Below, piece by piece: positions 43,473-54,998 of a stretch of DNA of 64,000 nt; the stretch's first letter is position 1; the number at the start of each line of letters is the position of its first letter. The notes beneath the pieces are model-generated. The model saw nothing but the letters and a program-made list of their open reading frames with translations, was not told the origin of the DNA and ran no database searches. The position numbers and the translations under genes are program-made. This stretch comes from Prunus persica. Taxonomy: Eukaryota > Streptophyta > Magnoliopsida > Rosales > Rosaceae. The stretch covers positions 1,937,352 through 2,001,351 of the forward strand of contig NC_034016.1 in assembly GCF_000346465.2 (NCBI RefSeq), given 5' to 3'.

Positions 43473-45309
43473 TGATGTTTACTAATTCGTAATTGAAATT
43501 CAAATAAGGAGTTGAATTTCTATTACAGATATTTATGTATTTACTTTACATGGAGGAATCAAAATGCGAGTGAAACCCACACAAAATCAGGAATTCAACT
43601 AATGATTTTAGAGGAATTGGACTTTTGGGTGGGATGTGGTATTCTAATTCTTGGAAAACTAACTCATTAGGAATCTATTTTTTTACCCATTATATCCTCA
43701 CACAATTTTAAAATTTTAAAATTTGTCATATATTCTAACCCAACAACGAGGGCATTTTAGTAATCAATTTGGTTTCAATTACAATTCATGTGAATTTAGT
43801 AAACAACTTAAGGAATAATACGACTCCGACCCAAATTCCATATGGTTTAGTAAACGACTTTAATAGGAATCCGAAATCTAACTCTTCTCAATTCATCTTA
43901 ATCCGATTACATATTAGTAAACATGCCATAAATGTTTATATCTTTAAAAATAATTGACTTAAATATAAAAATTTGAAATTTTACACACAAAAAACTCCAA
44001 TCGCTTCCCTTTCTTCACCTTTGTTACTTTACCACCCATTGCACCTAGTTTCGTACCCCATAATCCATTCCCTTCCTTTCCCCACCTACTGCAGCCAACC
44101 CACACCGTACTCCCCTCTTCTCCCTACCACCATCTAACACCCCCACTTGTTGTGCCGGGCCCTTACGCCTACCTCCAAATCTTCTCAAGATATGTTTCCC
44201 ACTTTCAGCCGAGGTGACTGATGGAAGGAACTTTTTGGTCATTCTTTTAGATTGCGTAGGCGTGCCACCACCAAGCCACCGAATGGCTTAGATAGAAAGG
44301 ATCGGATTGTTGTGATCGCACTTCTGACTTCTAATAAGCTAATTGATCGACCAAGACCTCCTATTGACCTAGGTTTTTTTCACTTCCTTAGGGTCAAGAA
44401 TGGTTGAGCTTTTATATGTCTATTTTTAAAATTTTGGGATTTTAGTGATGAAAATGTAATTAATTAAAAAATGTGATTAAACTAAATGACAAGAAAGTAA
44501 ATATAAGAAAAACATATTAAAGCGATAATTAAAGTTAAATTAAGATAAAAGCAAAAATAAGAACGATAAATTGAAATAGACTTTGAATTAAACTTAATGA
44601 AAATTCAAGAAGAATGAAAAGAAAAATAATTCAAATAATTTGAATATGAAAATGACATAATGTAAATTGCGAGAATATAAACTTACACTAATGAAATTGA
44701 AGAACTTGACCAATGTACATGCTTGAAAAGTAAATCGTATATTAGGAAATGAAAAATGTTAGAAAAAAAAGTAGGATTTTGGTGTTTGTGTGTTAAGTTG
44801 GATTATATTTTGCTCTTCATCTGCCTAGGTATTTAAAGGGTGATAGTCAACCCATGGGCTATCCATTCAATGGTTGTCCATTAAGATGTTATGAAGTTTA
44901 AGATGTTTTCACCCCAACTTTGGAAGTTTCAGATATTCTGATTTCAGAATTCTCAGTTGTTTCGACTTTGAAAGTCTCTGATGTTCCGACTTCGGAAGTC
45001 TCATATGTTCCGACTGGAAATCTCATATGTTCCCACTTTCGGAAGTCTTAGATGGTTTTAGCCTAACTTCAAAAGTCTCATATATATGGTTTTAGCTTGA
45101 CTTTGGAAGCTGGGCTTAGACTTCTAAGTTCTTGGTCTGGCTTGTTGTGGAACTTCATGCCTTTGAAGCTTCAGACTTTGTTGAAGATTAAATGAGGTAG
45201 GGTAGCATGAGGACCCCTATGTCTAGTAACAAGGTCCACCTCTTTGGACTTGACCTTAAGCATTACTTACCAAAAGTCGCCCTTAGGTTTCACAAGTCAA
45301 ACTCCCAAC
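43472..45309. other. Intergenic; MITE debris and short palindromic repeats
   Basis: 43475-43930 has mirrored phrases ('tttactaattcgtaattg' near the start, 'attagtaaac' near the end) that suggest a decayed MITE. 44400-44760 is very A-rich. 44920-45110 has about five imperfect repeats around 'gttccgacttcggaagtctc', each with the palindrome cttcggaag. No gene recognised. Confidence 0.4.
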
Positions 45310-48300
45310 TAGGCCTGGACATGTGACAGGACCCGATCCAAATTCCGCTTTGGAATCCGAGTCAGACCCTGTGCGTGTCCGACACTTGGCAAATGTCGGG
45401 CATAAATGACCTATTTGCCCTTCTATACAAAACACGATAAAATAACAATGTTGACTTCTACCGAAAAATCGGCATAGTTTCCCTTGTAACTGGCTCAATA
45501 CCAAAACATTTTCACCTGCCAAACAAGTATACATATATACAACCAATTGCCAGCATATGTATATATACATTCCAACAGTTCAAATCTCAGTCTAGGGCAA
45601 AACATCAGAGCGACTACTAAATGTACAAAAGAGTGAATCTTTTTACAAAACAAAATCCTACATCAGAAGAAAGGCATGGAAGATGGGAAGTGGCCCGGTG
45701 GTGGATTCCTGTGCACGTCTACTGCCTGGGGGCGCAAAACAACAAGGGTGAGTGGACCCAAAAACAAAGCTTAGAAAATACCATATGAACATACTAACCT
45801 CACTGTAAAAACAGTTATACAAACTAGCTTATTTTCTTTATTTTTGAAATCAATGCATGTATATAACTATACATTTGAAAACAGTTTAAAACTATCACCG
45901 AGGTGTACCCTATTTCCGTCAATTCCTTGTATCCGTCAATTCTTTGCATCACCATGGGTGACGCATACTCGCAGGTCTCAATGACACGAAGTCAGTCCGA
46001 GCTGCAACTCGCAGGATACAGGGGACCGTAGTCTACCTTTATCCGCATTACTCGCTCCACACGAGTTCGAGTACCAAGGAACTCGTGGGGCAACTGTCAA
46101 GCATGCTGACTAAACCGAAGGCAACAAATATAATCCGAATGCAACATTTAATAACTGGGTACAAGGTGATTTAAGAAAATATAAAGTTTCTGAAGAAAAT
46201 CTGTTGAATAATTAACTTTCTGTAACCTTTAAAATTCTGCTGCCATTTATCTGATAATTAACAAGAATATCTGTTCCTATAAGCTTTAAAGGAAATTTCA
46301 CTCGACAGCATGCAACATAAAATATTTTACAGAAGAAAACAGCTGATAACTGAAACTAAACTGCTTAAATTCATTTATTAAAACAAAGAGTCCACTCACT
46401 GATAGTTCGAGCTCGCTGGACCTCTTGAAGGTCCCTCATGCGGGTCAACTGGTGCCCGGGTGCCTGATTCAATAACATAATATTCTATTAATACAATATA
46501 GTATTAAATTAAAAACCCTACCCCCGGCTCCTAAAAGTACGCGCGTCAATTTAAAGTGATCCCTATACCCATAACAGCTTTCCTTCCACGTGGGATAGTT
46601 TAGCGATATCTTGGGACTCAAAAAGCGCTAAAGTCCAAAAAGTCAATCCGGAACCCCACGGGTCCATGACCTCACAATATGATCTGGATGCCGCTAGAAG
46701 GTCCAATATATTTCGGACACATGTCCCGAGGGTATTGGTGTCGATCGGACGGTCGGATTGATCACAATCCTGTAATCGCATAATTTCTCAAACCTAGCCC
46801 TAGGGTTCGCGATTTCGGAGTATCCGGGACACCGATTCACAATCCGTCGAATCCTACACGTTTTTACAATTATCTAGAATGACATATCTAAAATTGATTA
46901 CAATCCAACGGCTCAACAGTATTGTACCCGATAATTGCACAATATGGAAAATCCGTTCGAGGCTCAAACGGTATCCAAATTGAGATCCGCGAATTCCTAT
47001 GCGCTCGTGAAGACCTAAGGATCGCATCAGAACACAGTGTTATGGCACCACCCTGTCCCACGCGCCGCCGCACGCGCTGGCAGCGATGAGTGTCCAAAGC
47101 GATTACGCATCGCCGAAAAATCTCAAAACCAAGGCTCCAAACTCCTATCCTAGGTATAACACCATATTTGGAACCACTTTTGTTCTTGGACCAACCCCAA
47201 AAACTGACTGGAAGTGGCCAAACACGGAGGCCAAAAGTCGGCTTAATTTCAATTTGCTAACTGAGCTAGCTACGGTGAAAATAAATGAAAACCTACCCAA
47301 CCATCAGCTAGAGCACGGAAAATAGGTAGAAATCCATACCTTACTCGACAAATTTGGAGGAGAATTGAAGGAGAACGAACGGTTGGAAGTTTTGACAAAA
47401 CCGACTCGTTTTTGGACGGATTCCGGCGACTACAGCGACGGCTGGCAGCGGAGAGTGGTCAGAGCTTGAAGACGGAACCGAGCTGGTTCTGTTGGCACCG
47501 ACGGCAGGGGCGGAGGTGGTCGGTGGCGGAAGTTGTGGACGTTTGAAGTGCGACGGCTGGAGGAAACGAAAACAGGGAGGGGGGAGGGTGCGGGGAGAGA
47601 GAAGGAGAGAGAGAGAGAGGTGAGGTTTTATAAAAAAAAATCTGATTTTCATAATTACCATTTTGCCCCTCATGATATTTTAATTGTATTTTCTTCGTTA
47701 AAACTCCGATTCGAGCTCACTTCGTGTCTATGAACTCGTGTCGTCGTGCTCTACGCAACGGTGTGTGTGAAATTGTCAAATTCATTTTCGGACAAAAAGT
47801 CAACTTTTCGTTCATAAATTATTCCAAGGGCAAAATTGTCTTTCCGCATAATAAATTACTAATTAAATATGAAATTTAGGTTTGGGTCATTACAACATGG
47901 ATCGGTTCGGAATGGTAAAAGGCTCTTCCGTTAACCAAACCAAAGACTTCGGTAGACTTTGGATCAGTTAACATAATATTCGGTTCGAATTGGCCCGTAC
48001 ACCGGTAGTACCATAATAAAAACATACTAATAAAAATACAATTTATAATACTTTCATATAACATAAGTTCTTGAACAAATACAGCAAATTATCCTTGTAA
48101 AATATAAAAATTCAATAGTCTAATTCATCCAAGTATGAAATCAAATAACTTAGTCACTATATCATTTAATATGTACTCAAGATGTACTAGGAGTCACTTG
48201 TGTTTGTTGTTTGAACTTTTGAGTGTTCTTTTTATTGAATTCTCTACATTTATGTAAATGATTTTGACATTTATTTTGCGTTGGGTTCTTTAGTTTTTCA

Positions 48301-48799
48301 TGCTGAATCCAACCATATAAAGAACATAAAATTTGGATCAATAGTTGGAAAGTTATAGGTAAAAAACGGGACAAAGGTCGAAACGGGAAAACATAGGAAG
48401 TTCATAAATTCCTCTCTGACCAAAAAGTGCTATAGTACCCGGGTAAGTGATACAACGGTGATAAAGAAGTGATACAGTGGTGATAAAGCAGTGATAAAGT
48501 AGTGATACAATGGTGAGAAAGAAGTGATACAGTAGTGATAAAGGATTGATACAAAATGCTGATTGTATTTACCTTTAATTTCTTGTTTTGTATTTAAACA
48601 ATAAAATAAGTATAAATATCGGATCATTATGGGTTTTCGTCGGGTTAGGAATTTTGTTTCCGTTAACCAAACCAAACATTTCAGTACGGATCGGATCGGA
48701 ATAATTAAAATTAAAAAATAATTATTTAACCAAACCAAACTAAATTGTCGGTACGGTACGGTCGGTATGTGGATAATTCGGATGAGATGCCCACCCCTA
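45310..48799. mobile_element. hAT-type MITE (about 0.9 kb) carrying a nested solo LTR
   Basis: Ends taggcctggacatg and gatgcccaccccta are inverted, flanked by the 8-bp duplication ctcccaac (45302-45309 and 48800-48807). Once the LTR at 45324-47894 and one copy of its duplication are removed, about 914 bp remain. The remaining interior has 'cggttcggaatgg', 'aaccaaaccaaa' and 'ggtacggtacggtcggta' phrases as in related MITEs, and a short tandem repeat of 'agtgatacagtggtgataaa' type at 48445-48560. Non-coding. Confidence 0.82.
45324..47894 (-). mobile_element. Solo LTR (2,571 bp), same family as 8359-10458
   Basis: Read on the minus strand it starts TGTAATGACCCAAACC (47894) and ends GTCCTGTCA (45324), flanked by acatg on both sides (45319-45323 and 47895-47899). 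It shares with the 8.4-kb copy the start region ('gacaattttgccct', 'cgttgcgtagagcacg', 'gagttcatagacacg'), a mid block with 'caccaccgggcca' and the last ~90 bp. It contains a (GA)n run at 47597-47622. The copies differ by about 470 bp in length; the 42-bp tandem repeat of copy 1 is not obvious here. No protein-coding frame is credible. Confidence 0.85.
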
Positions 48800-48807
48800 C
48801 TCCCAAC

Positions 48808-49982
48808 TGACCTTCAAGACTTTGTTCGACCTTCAAGATTTTGGCAAAAAAATTAGGACTTCAGCTGACTTTGGTATAAACTGAAACTAAGGCATTTGGG
48901 TATTAATTGGGTTAAAATATCTAGATATTACTTGAAATTGTTAATGTGATTTGAATATTAATTAGACTTACTAATAAGTTTGGATATAAATGAATAAGTG
49001 ATAACAAAGTTGTAGAGCACAAAATCATAGCAAAATAGTGTAGTAGTAAGTGAGTATCGTTCCACAGAGACTAAGACTAATTAACTGAGTATTGATTATG
49101 ATTAATCCTAAACTTTATTCGGATGTTCGAATTGTGAGGCTTTGATTTGAATTAAGATCGATTTTTCCAGACAAGAATTGGGATAAGAATCGATGCAAAG
49201 CAGTTCAGTTCGATTTTTAAGCTTAAGTAGACTTTTTTGGTCAACATGATTTTTTTTCTCGGTTTTTTCGACTCATTTTGGCTTCATTCCCCGGTTCTAA
49301 TGCCCACCTATTTTTTTCTATTGAGTTGCCTTCCACAATGGTGAGAACTAAAAACAACCTAAAATGACTATTTTACCCCTAGATCTAACATAAAATGTAA
49401 GGGATTAACCGTAGGACCAACATTGTTAACAAAAGTGGAATTGAAGGAAAAAAAACGAGAGTTGTTTGGTTGAGTTGGTTTCATATTCCTTTTCTTTAAC
49501 AAATGGGTAGGGGTTCGAGCCCGCTTCCTGCATGTTAGGTCAGTTTTCCAATGAGGGTTGGTTCAATTGATGAGATCCGTGCATTGTGTGTAGCCTACCA
49601 GTGTTCGAGTCTTGCTTCTAGTAGTCCTCGTTGATGCGTGATTTATAATTTACTACATAAATTCATACTGGTAATAGCTGACAGTTGGGTGTCACGCATA
49701 AGTCCTTCTGTCTCGAAATTGTGGGTTTGCCCTGACACTAATGGTGAAAGTAGCCAATCTCCCCATAAACGTTTCTTCAAAATAAAAGAAAACAAGGAAA
49801 AAAGAAGAAAGAAAAGTGGAGTTGAGGACTACCACAACCGTTTTCTGTATTCAATGACTAAAACGCAAATCCGGAACAAATTCAGAACTATTACTCGTCT
49901 TTTTAACGAAAAAACAAGAATTAACAAATAAAAGAGGGGCCATTTTCTAGCCGTAGAATTACCTTCCCGCAACTTATCAGCC
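48808..49982. other. Intergenic; SINE-like and MITE debris
   Basis: 49150-49310 resembles the 'ggttcgattttt...aatgcccacct' MITE type, degraded. 49480-49770 has two tRNA-B-box-like motifs ('gggttcgagcccgc' and 'tgttcgagtcttgc') with flanking 'tagcctaccagtg', suggesting a SINE or SINE pair without clear borders. The last ~70 bp before 49983 is a plausible 5' leader of the redoxin gene. Confidence 0.35.
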
Positions 49983-52900
49983 ATGGCTGTTGCCACAGTT
50001 CCTGTGAACTCAGTGTGCGCATCTCCACTGCGCTCACCGCGCATCCCAACCAAATTTGTGTCCCAGTTCTTAACAAAATGCTCGTCCTTCAAATTGGGTT
50101 TTGAATCTCTGCAACTCCGGACCACCCTACCCGGAAGAAAGCTTGTGGTTCGAGCAGCTAGAACCGAGTCCAAAGGGGTCTCTTTGGGCTTCCGAGCTCC
50201 CAATTTTGAGGTACTACATATGTACTGATTCTTTTTCCTTTTCATTTCTTTTTAGATTTGTTCCGAACTGGGTTCACAATTTATTCTTCCTTTTGAGTGT
50301 GTGTGCGCGTGAGTTTTTATTCTTTGTTTTGATTATTTTGGGGAATTGATTTTAGATTCCAGAGCCACTTACTGGGAAAGTTTGGAAACTGGAGGATTTT
50401 GAACCACATCCTGCTTTACTGGTGAGTTCCCATTGTGTATTTGTTTTGTTTTGGATGGCTGTTGTTTTTTGTTTGTTTGTTTGATTTTGTGATTATATAT
50501 GTCTGTATTTGATATTTTATGAATTGATTTCTAGATAACTTAAAGGAACTGAGTGAGTTCTTATGAAATAACGGCTTCAAATGATTTAATATCGTTTTGT
50601 CTTACGAGCATTTGAATGCAACTATTCGTTGGAATGCCCAAGTTTTGAAGGAAAAATTCTTGTATGAGGAATTTGCAGTGCCTGACTAGGACAATGTGGA
50701 GGTGCTAATATTCCATTAATGGTATTTAAGTAAAAAGCTATATAGAAAATGAGTACATATTCAAAATATTAAACGAATAGTACTAAACCATACATCTTCT
50801 TTCATGCATTTAAATGGCACCTTGATAGTGTGTGTGTGTGAGAAAAGTAATGGTTACTGTCATATTTTTTCAGTCTTTATTCACTTTGAAAAGCTAGCAT
50901 TTTTGCCTTGCTTGGGAATTTATGATTGCTTAAATCATAATCAGGCTGCTTGTGCTTAACTTGAGCTCTGATAGTTAAGCAGCAGATTTGAGCTTATTTA
51001 TGAACCAGGTAAGCCAAGATCAATCCGTATAGTATAGCGAATTGCTGAATGAACTGAGAATAAAATTAAAATGTTACTACCTTCAGCTCATATGGCCTCA
51101 AGTTTTTTGTTTTTTCAGAACAAGTTACTTTAGTAATAACAGCCATCTGTTACTCTGCCAGATATCAGATACTCAGAAAAACATGTGTTTGTGAGCTTTA
51201 TACAGCTTAAAAACAGATGGCATGTCACCATTTTTCCCAACCATGGAAGCTTGACATTTCACTAATATAGAGTGTGTATAAAGCAAGAATACCACTATCA
51301 TGTCTGTCAGCCTTGAAAATTGAAGAATTGTCTGGAGTCCTAGGTAGTCTGATAGTTATTTTCAGTTGCTAAGCTAGTTTACATGTCCCTGAATTTATGC
51401 AATTATAGGTATACGATTATTTTAATGCCACATATATCAATTTACATAATTGGTATATTAATTTTGAGAAAAAAAAGAAAAACTTACATGTGGCAGGGAC
51501 CCTTTTTCTTTTAAAATGCTAATTATTGGCCAACAGTTTACTCAGTAAGATAAAACCAAAGAACTGTAGTTGAATAATTGTACTAGGAGTCATTTCTTGA
51601 GGTTAGCAATGTTATTCTGATTTAACTGGAACATTTTCCACTGAATACTTTATTAGTAAGTGGATCTATGTGCCACCGCAGGACCTTTAAAAAGTTTCGG
51701 GCAGCATTATGCCAATTTTTTCTGTGCATATATGCACGTGAACTAGGTTTGTAGCTCTGGAAAATAAGAAAGAAAGAAGAATTATTCAAGGGTTTGGGAA
51801 CAGATCAACACAACCTGTAAACCACAATCTGTAATATTGCTACTCTTCATGCAGGAAGTGAACTCATGGGTTTTCTTTACTAAATCAAAATTTTGGTTGC
51901 TTGTATTCTATGTTACTTCACATATAAGCAAGGATTAGATGCATTTTAACAGTCTGATGGCGCAGGTGATGTTTATCTGCAACCACTGCCCGTTTGTTAA
52001 ACACCTGAAAAAAGGTATCGTGAAGCTTGCAAATTTCTATATGAAGGTAAGGCACCTGAATTTGCTTCTTCTGAGAGGCTTGATTCACTTTAAAGTTCTA
52101 CCAAACTTCACTGAGCAAATTAATATAGGATAGTAACATGTTCAAATGTGTTTATTTATTTCAAATATATTGTTATTATTGATATCATTCATTCTTTTTT
52201 CAGAAAGGACTTGCAGTTGTTGCGATATCTTCGAATTCTGTAGCTACGCATCCACAGGTACTACACTTGTACTAACTCCATAATTTGGGGTTAGAGTTTG
52301 TGAAGCTGTTGTATGATCAGTCAAAGTGTGGGAACTCTTCCTGACAGGATGGACCACAATTCATCGCAGAAGAAGCTAAGCTGTTCAAATATCCTTTTCC
52401 ATATCTATATGACGAGGTATGCTACTTCCAAAGTGCCAATCTTAACAGCTTTATAAATCTGGCATTTCTTATTTGATTTTGTTTCTCAATATGGCTTTTG
52501 GAAATGTGCAATAGTTGAGTGACAATATTTTACTCTCATAAGAATCTGGCTAGGTTTTAGTCCAACTGCAAAGCTCTCATTCATGTGTGTATGCACACAT
52601 GAATCTATTAAAATTAAGTTTCTCAGTGTACTAATCCAAACTTGAACTTTATCGGGAAATTGGGCAAAATATAGCCCTTTGCAAATTTATTGGTCAAATA
52701 CTACCCACCTTATAATCATTTATCAAATACTATCTATAAATACTGTCTTATTGCCTACTTAACACTTTTTATCACTTTTTCTTTTCTCTTTCAACTCTCT
52801 CTTCGCTCTCTCTCTCAGCTCTCAAAGTTTCTTCTCTTTTGTTTCTTGCAAATCAATCTCAAGCACTCAATCAATAGGTTTGTTTACCCTTTCTTGGAAT

Positions 52901-54998
52901 GAACTTGGTTAATTGATGATTGTTTCATGCCTCTTAATTGATGATTCTCTATGTCTGGTTTTGGGTCTTTTGATTTCCACCTAAAATCCCATTTCAATCC
53001 CTTCATTTCTTTTTTATTTTGGGCCTTTCTTTTGTGATTTGTTCTTCTGCTGGGACTATAAGAAGCGGAACAGGAAGAGCTCTTCTTGGGTCTTTTCTGC
53101 AGAAACTAGTGGCTTGGCTGTTAAGATTGCATCTGGAGGTCGACGATGGACTTGAGCTTTGTGGGTTTCGCGATTCAGAAGAAAAATGATATTAACATAT
53201 ATTCCTATTAAATTACAGTAACACAGCAATTAACACCAATAACACATCAATATAACAGCAATACCATAGCAATAAAACATCAATATAAGACCAATAACAT
53301 AACAATACACAACAATGCAAAGACAAACCCTTCATCCCATGATAGCTGCAAACAAAAAAGTCAGAGTGACTCATTTTTGGGGTGGGTACAAACTGTTGTT
53401 TTTACGTAGTAAAAATTGATGTAGCACCAGTACAGAGAACTTAGAAATCTAGAGAGATTAAGAGAAGAAGCTAATGAGACAAAAGAACAAGAGAGCAGTC
53501 ATTGTGACTTTTTGTTTTCAGCTGTCATGGGCTGTAGGGCTTGTCTTTGTATTGTTGTGTATTGCTGTGTTATTGGTGTTATATTGATGTTATATTGCTG
53601 TGGTATTGTTGTATATTGCTGTGTTATTGGTGTTACATTGCTGGTTATTGGTGTTATATTGATCTTGTATCGCGAAACGCACCATTGACCCCATCTTTTA
53701 GGTCTCTCTTCTGAATCGCCTAAGCTTGCAGCTGTTTCAACCTCAAAGCTCAATTCCATCATCAACCTCCAGCTGCGACCTTAACAGCCAAGCCACCAGG
53801 TTCTGCCGAGAGAAAAGAGTTAAGTAGGCAATAAGAAAGTATTTATAGATAGTACTTGATAAATGATTATAGGGTGGGTAGTATTTGGCTAATAAGTTTG
53901 CAAAGGGATAGTTTTTTGCCCAATTTCCCAACTTTAGCTAATCTTTAAACATTGGAGAATAGGAGGTACTAATGGCTCCAAGGGCGGGGCTAGCTTGATA
54001 TTTGGCATGCATGCATGACAGGCTGGGACTCTTCATGGTTCATTTTAAAACATTGATCCCGGAAAAGCAGAATTTCCTTCCAAGTGTAAAATTAGATGTA
54101 TTGAAGAATATACAAAGCTGCCCTTAGAGTGAGGCTTTTTAGAAAGAAAAAAAGAAAAAGAAATGATAGTGTTGGTTATTCCTTAACCTGGGCAACTTGA
54201 GTCTCTTCTTTCCCTTTTCCTATTTTACTGGTTTTCATGGTTTTTTGTTAGCTGTTAGCATTCCTAAAATTGAGATTTTGAGGGCAGTAAAACTTCAGGT
54301 CGCACATTGTGTTAAGTGTAATACTATATCAATTTGATTGAAACACAGTTATGCTTGGTAACTCTCTAATTCATTATCTTTGTTAAATATATTTAATACA
54401 GTCACAGGATGTCGCCCAGGATTTTGGAGCAATTTGCACACCCGAGTTTTTTCTATTTAAAAAGGTGACCACAACCTGCACCAATCGATTTGCTGAAATT
54501 ACTCAAGAACACTACCTCATTTCAGCTTTCCTTTAGGGGACTCATTGTAAACTTATCACTGTATCTCAATTTGAGTTAATCCAACTTCTATTTGTTTTAC
54601 CCTTTCTAGCATGCAACTAAATTTATTACTGTGTAATAGGATGGACGGAGGCCATTTGAACTGGTGTACCATGGACAGTTTGATGATTCAAGACCTAGTA
54701 ATAATGTGTCTGTAAGTGGAAGGTAGGAAATTCGTTTTCATATTAGCGTTATGACTTCTATTGTAAGGTGTGGAAACTGATTTAGAAAACTCCATGTAGG
54801 GACTTGAGCCTGGCAATAGATTGTGTTCTCAGTGGCCAACCGGTACCATCGATTCAGAAACCAAGGTACTTCTTTCTTATGCGACGTTTGTCAGGATTAT
54901 GTTCAGCCATGGTTACATTCTAAAAGTAATTGCTTTCCCCCCATTTTTTTTGTAGTGTTGGATGCAGCATAAAGTGGCACCCAGAGAGAAAACCGTGA
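49983..54998 (+). CDS. Plastid-targeted thioredoxin-fold (AhpC/redoxin-like) protein, nine exons
   Basis: Exons 49983-50210, 50356-50421, 51966-52046, 52204-52257, 52348-52416, 54402-54464, 54640-54722, 54800-54865 and 54956-54998 join in frame to 250 aa. The first ~60 residues are Ser/Thr/Arg-rich with few acidic residues, as in a chloroplast transit peptide. The core reads LTGKVWKLEDFEPHPALL, then VMFICNHCPFVKHLKKG with C103-x-x-C106, KGLAVVAISSNS, FGAICTPEFFLFKKDGRRPF (C178 and the cis-Pro region), LVYHGQFDDSRPSNN and SVGCSIKWHPE. It resembles the thioredoxin-superfamily protein of Arabidopsis At1g21350 and bacterial homologues. A thiol-disulfide or peroxide role is inferred from the fold and cysteines; the substrate is unknown. 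Intron 5 is about 2 kb because of a foldback element; all splice sites remain GT-AG. Confidence 0.9.
52654..53929. mobile_element. Mutator-type foldback element (MULE-MITE) in redoxin intron 5
   Basis: 1,276 bp. The first ~110 bp (gggaaattgggcaaaatata...) match the reverse complement of the last ~110 bp closely. The similarity continues inward with gaps ('gtggcttggctgttaag', 'cgattcagaaga', 'acaccaataacac'). Flanks are aactttatc (52645-52653) and aactttagc (53930-53938): a 9-bp duplication with one mismatch, typical of Mutator. The inner parts are tandem repeats of 'aacaccaataacacagcaat' type. No transposase is present. Confidence 0.85.

Noticed and set aside
47341..47673. 110-codon minus-strand ORF with a Pro/Ser-rich composition
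   Set aside because: Lies wholly inside the 2.57-kb solo LTR, over a (GA)n run, and is not preserved in the copy at 8359-10458.
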